Of a DNA stretch of 64,000 bases, positions 41,229-52,200 are shown in pieces. The DNA comes from Druceiella hillmani (taxonomy: Eukaryota > Arthropoda > Insecta > Lepidoptera > Hepialidae): contig JAYKKI010000095.1 of NCBI GenBank assembly GCA_039881145.1, positions 4,115,501 to 4,179,500 of the forward strand, written 5' to 3'. The translations under genes and the position numbers were made by a program. Each line of letters starts with the position of its first letter. Positions within the stretch are counted from its first letter, which is position 1. The notes beneath the pieces were generated by a model. The model saw nothing but the letters and a program-made list of their open reading frames with translations. It was not told the DNA's origin and made no database searches.

Positions 41229-44200
41229 TACAGGATCTTAGAGGTACATAAATGTCGCGAATTTCTCAAAAATTCTGGAATTTAGAAACATTTTTAAACT
41301 TCTATGGTAAACTTGAAAAATTTCAGCAGTTGTTTTGTATTTTCATAATTTTTACTTTAGTAGGTACGCATATGACGAATGGAACGTGGCATTTGGTTTG
41401 ACCTCTTGATGGATATCCCCACAAAAATATTGCCCCACAAAAAATTCACATCGATATTTTTTCGAGTCTTATTGAGATATGTAGAGAATTTGAAATATCT
41501 ATGTCAAACAGTTTCTGAGAAAAACGATTCCCATGAACATGAAGACAGACGGACAAGTGAATGATTTTGTAAAGGTTCCGTTTTTTTTCTTTTATAGGTA
41601 ACGAATCTACAAGTATAACGACTTTGAAAAAAGATTAAGTATATACGTATTTATTTCAATGCTTCATTTTCTAATGCCAATAAGATCCCAACTTAACAAA
41701 TATGTAAACAGTTAGCGAAACAATATTATTTAGAGTAAAAGTAACTAGTATATAAGATGAGTAAAAAAATTAACGCTTGTACTGTGTCTGCACCCTAACT
41801 TTATCCCCAGCAAAACTGTTCATACGAAGAACCTATAAAGTTGCCAGTAAACCGAGTACATTATGAATGTTCACACGGGAAAAGCAAACCTCTTGTTTGT
41901 TTCTTAACAGAGTTATGGCTTGTTCCTGTATTACCTCGACGGTATCGGAGGGTAACTTTCTTCACTCACTTGTATTGAACTTATTGTTTCCTTTAAGTTA
42001 AGGGTGAGTTATTCGTCTTGAGTTAAAGTCCGCACGTTGTGAAGTTTTAGTCTGAATTGATTATACAGCTAACTTAGTTTCAATCTTAAGATTTTGGCGT
42101 CAATTTTTTACATGAACCAAATGCACCAAACGTAAAATTTTACGAAGATAGGTTGAGTAGACTAGTTGTGAAAGAAAGACAAAGAAATGAACAAAGAAAC
42201 TCAATTCATATTTACAATACTAAGTTGGGTAAAATAATTTTAACCCTGATATGACGATTCTTTAATTACAAAAAAAATTCTATTTCGGGATAAAAAATTT
42301 CTATATTTTTTTCCACGACGGAAGCCATATGTAGAGATACAGAATTTCACGAGGGACAGTTGAGTAGACGAGGCGTGAAAGAGAGGCAACCAGATTCTAA
42401 AGGTGCAATGTAAAATTGCAGGTAAACAGCTGACTGCCAAATCTTAAGACGTTCGCGATTCGAACTCGGCCCGTCGCCGATGCTCGGAACACTTGCAAAC
42501 ACATTTCTTATGACAATGTGAACATTACATGTCATCCCTTGCTGCAGCTGTTTGTCGGCAATCGGTCGGATATGTGATGCTACTTCTCTCATTATTTGCA
42601 GCTTTATTGATGTTAGTTAAAGTTTCAGCGAGGATAGTATTCAAATTTGTATCTTAAACACAACTTTAAAAAATTTAATTAAAATAAAAAGTTTGAGATA
42701 AAATCATTTTAAATACTGATCCTAACAGTGATGATTTTTGACCTTTTTGGAGGACTAACAATTTTTAATTACTAACAATTTTTAATTCATAAGGTGCCGT
42801 ACCTTATGATGATCACGAGAAGGTTTGAAGATGGGTCTAATAACCTTTTCAGAGATATGAAGGGCGACAATAGCAGAAATATACTTATACACCATAAAGT
42901 TGGTTATGAGAATTTAATACACAAAATTTGCTTTTTATGTTTATTGAATTCAGACTGACTTATTTAATATAGCCGTCAAATACTATGTATTAGTCATCAT
43001 CATCATCCAAAGCACAACAGCCCTCTGCAGGCCAAGGCTGACTCGCTGATCCTCCTCCACCTGACCCTGTCGGGTGGAGGAGGATCAGAGCCTGACGCGA
43101 TGGTTCTCCACCGGTTGGCTCCCATTAGTTGGAGGTCCGTTTCAATGTCATCTAGTCAACGTGTTAGTGGTCGTTCTTTTCGCCTAGTCCCCTCAATTTT
43201 CGAAAAAGTCACTTTTTTGGCAGGAAAAATATCAGCATATCTGTAAAGATGGCCAAGCCACCTAATACGTGATGCTTTTATGGTTCTCACAATATCGGTT
43301 CCGCCGTATTTGTCATATTTTCTGTATATTTCATAGTTGTAAAAAGTTCTCCTTATGTATCTGAAATAGGTCCAAAATTCCTTTGTAAAATTTTTCTTTC
43401 GAAAATCAGTAGTTTTTTTCCTCTGCTTTATTGAGGTTTCAGCTTTTATTTTCATACTTTAATCAGGCCTATACTTCTAATCCTGATTAAAGTTTTATAC
43501 ATGCCTAACTTAGTCCTAATAGAAATAAACTTGGACTTGAATTGGTTTCTAAGGCCGTGAAAACTTCTGTTACCCATGAAGATTCTTTTGTTTATTTCCA
43601 ATTTCAGATCAGTGCACCATAAGATCAGAGTTCCCAAATACTTAAATTATTTTACAGTTTCAAAAGTGTAATTTCATATCCTCATAGAAGATAAATCAGG
43701 AGTTTTATTTGTTGATATTAAAATTTTTGTTTTATGCCTGTTTACTATGTATTAGTATTATTATTAAAATTATTATTATTCATAATAATAGTATATAAGT
43801 ATTATGTATAATAAGAACATTTGTAACAATACATTAAAATAGTATAACAACTTTTTATTTTTTATTCTAAATATAAAGCAGGATTTAAACAATTTTATAA
43901 ATTGGTGGAAGTCTTAAGAATAAAAGAGCCCAAAAGTTTTATATGGAATATGGTCTATTAATTTACTAAGTTGCCATGCGTAACCGTTCCTATACGCTTC
44001 TTAAAATTTTAGTATGACTAATGTCTCATCATAAGCTTTTATTTAGAATGTAATTTAATTAAAAATCCTCGGTTTTCTAAACGGGCTAATTTTAGAAACC
44101 TTGCTTAAAAATATAACAGATATTACATATACGTGTATACATATTTCTTAATGTTCTCACCTGGGTCATATTATATACGATAGTATCTTATTTAAAATGA

Positions 44201-46166
44201 CTAAATTTACTTAAAATAATATCATTTAATATAAATACATTAACACAATTTATTGGAAACGACATTCTTGTTTAACTGTTTCTGTAGTTATCATGATCTC
44301 GATTACATTTTCATTATGTCTTTTAAATACATTTTTTGTATATAGTTTTAGTTATTTATGGTCACTATTTAATATTTAGTGATGAAATGAATGTTGTTAA
44401 TGTAAAGAATTAAATATAACATGACAAAATCTTTGACTTAACTTTTCTAGCTTATCGATCTTAAGGTTATTGCTTATTTTGTTGCTAGAAATAATGGTTA
44501 AAGTGGATTAAGTTTTGTAATTTTATGTACATAATTTTTAATTTTTTAATTTGAAGGCTTTATTTGCATGTCGGCCAGCGAAATCTTCAACGATATTGCA
44601 AAAACGCGTAGCGCCTATGCAAAATTGTATATTACGTAGGCATGTTTCACTAGCAGTAGCAGTTAAATATAACGATCAGTTGCTTCTGATCCCAACAGTT
44701 GTCAAGCGGTTCATTGGCTCGATGGGTATGTAGAGCTCAGCACCCGCATCCAAGACTCGACGCATGTAGGTTACTTGAATGCTAATGAGTCTTTGCGAGC
44801 TACGATACTTGATTTGGCAAAAATTTCTCTTCGTTTACTTACTTAGAATGAACGGTATATTGATTCATTATCAATTTCGTTTTCTCGCTTTTCGGCTTTT
44901 TTTATTTCCAAGACAGCCATTTCCACCAATAGATTTAAATATATTTATGACCACGAGGTCTTAAAGGGTCTTTCATAAATGATTGGTATATTTTCTTACG
45001 TGGAATTTATTATAAATAATTTATTTTGGTGGATCCAATCAACGTAATAGGTATCTTCTATTATATTTATCCTACATTTTGAAGACTACGCGCAAGGTAA
45101 AACTATTAATTTCAAGGTAAAACAAATCTACCACTCAATTGTATTTCACTTATGATTGTGCCAATAGACACCAAATTCTGAAATGTTGTTTAGGGATAGC
45201 TTTTATAATAGACTACAGAGCGACTCTAGGAAACTGACTCGTGAATTTTTCCGCCGGATAAGACGTAGGTATTAATGAAAGCGTGATAAGGCATTGGTGT
45301 ATGTCTAAAGGGATAAATCAATCATATGTCAATAAAATTATAAAATCTTAAACTTAGAAATTTCATTTTCACTCTTTTTGTCCTGAAAACAATTGTATTA
45401 AACGTATTACGTAAATAGAAAAGATGGCAGATATAGGTTATCCTAAATACATTTTATTTTATGACTTGATTTCAATAAATTAAACAAATTATAAACATCT
45501 TTTGTTCAGTTTTTCTCATTAATATCCTCTTTTGAAAATCTGTCCCTCCATGCTCTCTTTCAAGGTTTCAATACAAAAGGCTCGTGCAATTTGCAAAAAA
45601 AAACACAGTAGAATGTTATGAAATTCGAATTTTTATTTTTACAACCTCCATATTAAACTGTACGAAAAGGCATATAAGCTAACAATGTCACGATTAAGTA
45701 CATACGAAAGATAAAAAAATGCATCATTTCAGGGGATGTATTCGTTCGAATACGTTGGTATTAACGGAACTCGGATTTGTTAAGTGGCCACTTCCCCTGT
45801 GATGCACTCGATGGAACTGTATCCTCTGCCTTTATGACGACGATTCAAATATTAGTTCGACTGTTCGTTATCGATGAATTGTATTTTTAATTCTACCAAA
45901 CCTGAAGCGACTTGTTATAGGCAGTCAATGATCTGAATAGAAAATTAGAGTGTTTTGTGGTAATAAATAATTACAGAGCATATCATAATAATTTTACTTA
46001 AAATAATAAAACGGTTTAATTTAAATTATATTTTAAAAAATTAAGCGTAATGAGTGATTCGAAAAATTTTGGAAAAAAGCTGTAATTTTTACCTAATCTC
46101 GATTAAAAGTAGTAATATAAATTTCTATTGTCATTGGCCACAGAATTTTATAGGCCATATATATAA

Positions 46167-46204
<38 letters not shown>

Positions 46205-46207
46205 GTT

Positions 46208-46255
<48 letters not shown>

Positions 46256-46483
46256 AATAAGGCTTATGTATATTCTTAATGTGTATGCAGAAGCATTAAA
46301 AACATTTTGTCAAAAAAATTAATTTGTTAAATAAAATACTTTAGAGAAAAAAACGAGTGTGCTTTAGACCACACGACTGAAGTAAAACTTCAAATTCACA
46401 AAATATGAACTTTAAAATGAATTTACAATTTTATTCACTTATTATTACACAATATTTAATGTATTGAACAAAATAATAGCAAA

Positions 46484-46534
<51 letters not shown>

Positions 46535-49233
46535 CATGCACTGGCTATGAGAGGAAGAGAGAAAGAAAATATGTGTCTCACCTCTCTCTCTTGTCCCTAC
46601 AGTAATATACTCTCTCTCTTTCTGTCTTCACTAACTTATATCTCCCTCTCAACTTCCGTTCACCTCGCCCGATCACACTTTTCGTAACGCTCTCGTCACG
46701 CATTCACCAGCTTACTCCCCAAGTCAAGCGTGCGTAAAGAAGTTCTACTTAAAAAATGGCTTGTACCGAAAAAACCGATTGTGTATTTAAGTATCACCCA
46801 TTGCCTATTAGAAATATTTTGAGGTAATTTAATGTTCAATATAGTACAGTCTATGGATTAATAATATACGTATCATGGCGACAGGGGGTTAAGAATTTTA
46901 AATACGAACTAATTGTGGTTACCTTATTTAAATCTTGGATGTTTCAAATAACAAAACATCATTCACTTTTTAAGGTGACCTTGCATACAAATTCCTACGT
47001 CAATTTAAATGATTTTTGTGCTTTTTACAATACAGTTGGAGTTTGGAAAGAAGCCAAAGTAAAATATCAGCCCTTTAACTACCATAATATAATTAAAAAC
47101 TCGGCTACTGGTGCTAACAACTCTGAGTTTCTTTGCCGATTCTTTTTTCACGAAATACGAGTAATGTGATTACTTTACGTTCCCATGAAACCTATTAATA
47201 CTTAAAAGTCTCGAAGATGTCTTCTTAACCGTGATATCCGATTTGCCACGAAGTTTTGTCTGCCACGATGTCTTGTTTGTCAAGATGTGTTGGTTGTTAC
47301 AATATCTTGTTTGCCCCAATGTCTTGTCTGCACAAATGTTCTGTTAGCCATAATTTCTTGTTTGTCACAAAGCCTTGATTGCCACGCTTCCTCTTCTAAA
47401 TCCTTGGTAAGCCTTCAAATAGGTGGCGGTGGCTAGGTCGCAGGTGACACGGAAGGCGCAGTGGATAAGGCACTGTGGGAGTGTCTAATTATTTAAACAC
47501 TTCATTTAGTAACGCAATTAGCGACGGTTCCGACATCTAACTGCCGCCACGAGTGCCAATTAAAAAATGACGCGCGCCACGGCGTGACACAGTTGCGGGC
47601 TACTTGGGTCGCGAATTTACTTAAGGCAGCGTGTGTGGGCTTCCCCACTCGTTGTAATTAGTTAGTACGTAGGTGTGCTCTCGTAGGCTGAACAACGCTA
47701 CAAGAAAAATTTGCGTAGAGAAAAATTTACTTTCGGCGAGTCGGTAAATTAAAAAGTCGATTTTTCCCCGAATTATAAACAAACTTATTTTTTGTAGCGC
47801 TAGATGAGCTTTAAATTCGAAATTATAATAGAAGCGCTTTAAGTAACAGAAGATATTAATTTGTCTATATTTTTATTGGAATATCTTTTAATAAGAATTT
47901 AATTACTTTGAAATCGCAGCTATGATTAAATCTGCATAAGCAGTGGTCATTAATATATCGATTAGCTTTCACATTCTTACCTAAATATTTATTTTAAATG
48001 TTAATAAAATCGCTCAGTATTCTGAGATCGATATCGCAATTATCAAACTGTTTCAAATCGTTTAGAAAATAAAATTATGGTCTATTCTTTAGATTAACAT
48101 ATCCTGCGGATAAATATCTCGACAGTTTCTCTTCGAACTGTACCCGTGTCCTCACGTCATCGCTGCAGTACTTGAAAACAGTACGCGAAAAATTCAAAGC
48201 AAATAGACTTAGGCGTTCACGTGGCACGCAAAAAACAGTAATGAAAAAGCTCAGCGCGAACGGCGCGACGGGCGAAGCTCGTTAGTAAAGATACTCGGAG
48301 CTTTATTACTTAATAGACAACTACTTGCTTGCCATGCGAGAAATGTAAGTCGCTTAATTAGCTCAAGCCCGGGAGACGAGAGGCTGTGGGGGATTTTCGC
48401 AATTAATCGCGGGGGACGAGGTAGAGGGGGTCACGTGGAAATTGTGGAAATTGTGAAAATTAGCGGCACTTCTCGATAAAAATGATCGCTGGTGGAACGC
48501 GCGTCGCGAAGCATTGAACAGGCTGATAAGTGGATAGAATGTGGGATTTTTTTAATGCTCAATTTTTATCTGGCGAGACTTTGTTTATTTTTACTTTTTT
48601 TTATGATTGCCCGTTTGCATGTTGCGAGCTCGTTGCCTTTGTGCGCCGAATAACAATCGGTGGCTGAGTTTGATAATAGAAATATTATTGCCAGCTATTG
48701 CGCTGCGAACATAGATAGGCTGTTTGAAAGTTTAGAGCTGTCCAGTTTGTGCAAAACACGAGATAGGCTACATATTCTTGATCAGTTACTTGTTCGATTT
48801 TATTTGTGTACAGTATAAAACGAAGTAGCATTTTAGTAAAACGTTACGTTCCATTATTATAACGAGCGTATTTATAGCGAGCAATTTATGCTTTTCAATA
48901 GGAAAAAGTCTGACTACGATAACATAGATGTTTAATAAAGAAATCTATTCTAGCACCAATATAGTAATAGTCGTCTTACATTCATACATAGCCTGTGAAA
49001 CTCCTAACCCTTCCTCTACCGTAGAACTGAATTTAAAGTGATGTTTTATACTCTAAGATACTCTTCAAGACGAATCTAAGGATATCTCATTTGTTGAAAT
49101 CACTTCAATAGTCTAATCTGCATGAGGGAACAAACTAACTCACATACATACGTACATAGCCTCCGAAATTCATAACTTCATATATCCTAGGACACTCTCT
49201 GGATCGAGATGAACCTAAGGACACCACGCTTGT

Positions 49234-49287
<54 letters not shown>

Positions 49288-52200
49288 GGTGAAATTCTTA
49301 ACGTTATATACTCTAGGACACTCTCTGTATTAAGATGAATCCAAAGACACCTCGTTTGTTGAAATTACTACAGGAGTTTAGTCTGTGCGAGGGTACAAAC
49401 TAACTCACATACATACGTACATAGCCTGTGAAATGCATAACGTCATATACCTTAGGACACTCTCTGGATCGAAATGAATCTAAGGATATCATATTTGTTG
49501 AAATCACTTTAGCAGTTACTTCATAACTTTATGTACTAGGGCATTCTCTGGATCAAGACGAGTCTATGGATACCTCAGTTGTTGAAATTACTTTAGTAGT
49601 TTAGTCTGCATGAGAGAACAAACTAACTTACATACATAGCTTATGAAATGCATAATGTCATAAACCCTAGGACACTCTCTGTATCAATACAAATCTAAGG
49701 ACACCTCAGTTGTTGAAATCATTTTGGTAGTTTAGTCCGTACTAGGGAACAAACTAATTTACAAATATACATACATAAATAGCCTGTAAAATTGATAACG
49801 TTACACACATTAGGACATATTTGTATCAAGCCGTTTCTAAGGATACTTCACTTGTTGAAATCACTTTAATAGTTTAGTCCGTACGAAGGAACAAACTAAC
49901 TTACATACATACAACTTACATACGTACGTTTTATATCCTAGGATACTTTTTGGAGCAAGACAAATCAAAGGACACCTCGTTTGTTGAAATAATTTTATTA
50001 GTTTAGTCTGTGCAAGGTAATAAACTTACATATATACACAGCCTGTGAAACACATAACCCTTCATCTATCGCAGTTGGGTAAAAAATTAAACGCGCGCTA
50101 CTGCATATGGATGAAAGATTTTCTTTATATTACATACGACCCGTATTTTTCGTACGTTAACTTTTTCTAGGATTCACCACTCTGAACAGATAATTAAACT
50201 ATCTAGTATGGAAAACCTTTGCAACCCTAACGATATCAGGTTGTTCAGATTTCACCTAAATTTCCCGGTTGTAGACAATAAGCCAGACATTATTTTCACG
50301 GACAGGTATATAACTTTTCAGGATCTTTTTTATTTATATTTTATTTTACATATATTGGTAACAACATCCATACTGAGAATATCTGGAAAAACTATGAGAG
50401 TAAGTATGTTTTTGACATTAGCGAAGCGACTTTTTACTATCTCTATATAAATCTTTCTCAGTGTGTCAAAAACGATGGAGGGTAATAAATTATCTAAAAG
50501 TAATTTTTTGGACCAAATCACTTATTAATTTCACTTAATTAATACAATTATTTTTATTTATTTATTGACAAAAACACTAATTTTCCAAACTCATGACGTC
50601 ACGCTCAACCCTTGTCGTATTTGCCGATCAGCAAGAAAATGTAAACGCTATTTCCCCATCCGAGGGCATGGGAAATAGAAACACTTTCCGGAAATTACAG
50701 AAAAAAAACGATGATAGCCGAACGATTGGATGTAACATAATTCTAATTCGATATTGTTTGAAATGTCTCATCTAAGCAAATAATAACTCAATAGTTCAAA
50801 GTAATTTAAATAAATTGTAAAAATATATATCATCTGTCTATTCGAGTTCTTCATGTTACTAATTCTAAGCATATAAGCAGCGTTTTTGTTGAGTGAAAGA
50901 TATTTTACATAATCAATGTAGCAACAACGTTAGATAACGCTATATCTACTCGTATGTATAAGTTCAAATCTAAAAAAATGTATATAAATAAACTAACAGT
51001 CTGTCCAATTTTTTGTCCACAGCGAGTTCTACTACATCCAAATGGAGAAATACGCACGTCAGGCCATCAGCGAGGGCATGAAGAATGCTGAAGAACTCCA
51101 CGTGGCGGGAGATTCGGAAATTTATCGCGTTCTTAACTTGCACTACAACAGGAACAATCATATTGAGGTACGGAACCTTCAGGTGCGAACCTTCTTCTGA
51201 TACGTTTAAAAATATCTCTTGCTGTCAATTAGAATTAATTATTGAAAAAAAAAAATAATTTATGAAAATATCTATTTCGGCATTAATTTATCAGAGTGAC
51301 ATTCCTATAGAAATCTTTAGAGTGTTTTAGAGTAATAGTAGTAGAGTCGAGTAACTGCATGTTTAGAAATAATATCATAACAGAAAGGTAAACACTTTGT
51401 GTTTTCCAAGAGATTAATTCCATCAAATAGACAAGCAAACTTTCTGCTTTATTTATTGAGATGGATTAATCATTCTAACACCGTGTGCTCCATGTTACGT
51501 TCCACTCTCGCGATATGAATACAATTTATTTAAGCATTATATGAGAAGTATCCTCATCAGATATTTTATAGAAAAGTAAGTTATGATACATGTTGTATCG
51601 TTTACTTTACTTAACGTATACGTTAACTAACGCATGGCTGTAACGTTTGTCTTAACGTCCGCTTTAAAACGGGCATGTTGTATCGTCCGCGCGTTATCCT
51701 CACCTTTATTATCCGTTAACGTACCACATGCTTACGTTATTTTTCCTTGGTTTGAGGGAAAATAATATATAATTTTAAAATCATGATATAATTTTAAAAT
51801 TAAAAATTATTTAACCTATTGGATACCAAACTTTCTTCTGATCAAAATTACTTTTTTGAGGCCTCGCGATAGGGTCCCAGGACAAGTTTACTCTTTTCGT
51901 ACTAGTGTGACTGAGGCAACCAATGTGTTAATTTTCTATCGTGATTACAGATACCCTGAAAAAGTTATGCCAGGAAGTGTATTGAAAGAAAAGTTCAAAT
52001 TATTTTATAGTTCACCAACTTTCATTACCGGTATAAGAGCTTTCGTTTTACATCATAAAATTAAGTTATATATTAAATTATCCCAAAATTTTACTAATAC
52101 AATATCTCTTTTGTCATCAGGTTCCTTCGAATTTCCGGTACGTCGTAGAACAAACGCTACGCGAATTTTTCCGGGCAATTCAAGGAGGCAAAGATTCTGA

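Larger units (their letters stand above)
18603..51022 (+). other. Prospero intron 2, 32.4 kb, inside the homeodomain
   Basis: Bounded by GTAAGT and TTTTTTGTCCACAG. It splits the homeodomain after KWFSNF. Contents are given separately: GC-rich islands likely to be cis-regulatory, MITE copies, LINE and SINE-like fragments, tandem arrays and microsatellites. The stretches between listed features hold AT-rich sequence in which I recognise nothing. No nested gene is supported on either strand. Confidence 0.9.

Noticed and set aside
42440..42480. GATTCGAACTCGG resembling a tRNA T-arm or SINE B box on the minus strand
   Set aside because: No matching stem, no A box or cloverleaf found nearby.
51856..52200. 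114-residue frame overlapping exon 4
   Set aside because: Reads exon 4 in the wrong frame; the correct frame gives the Prospero domain.
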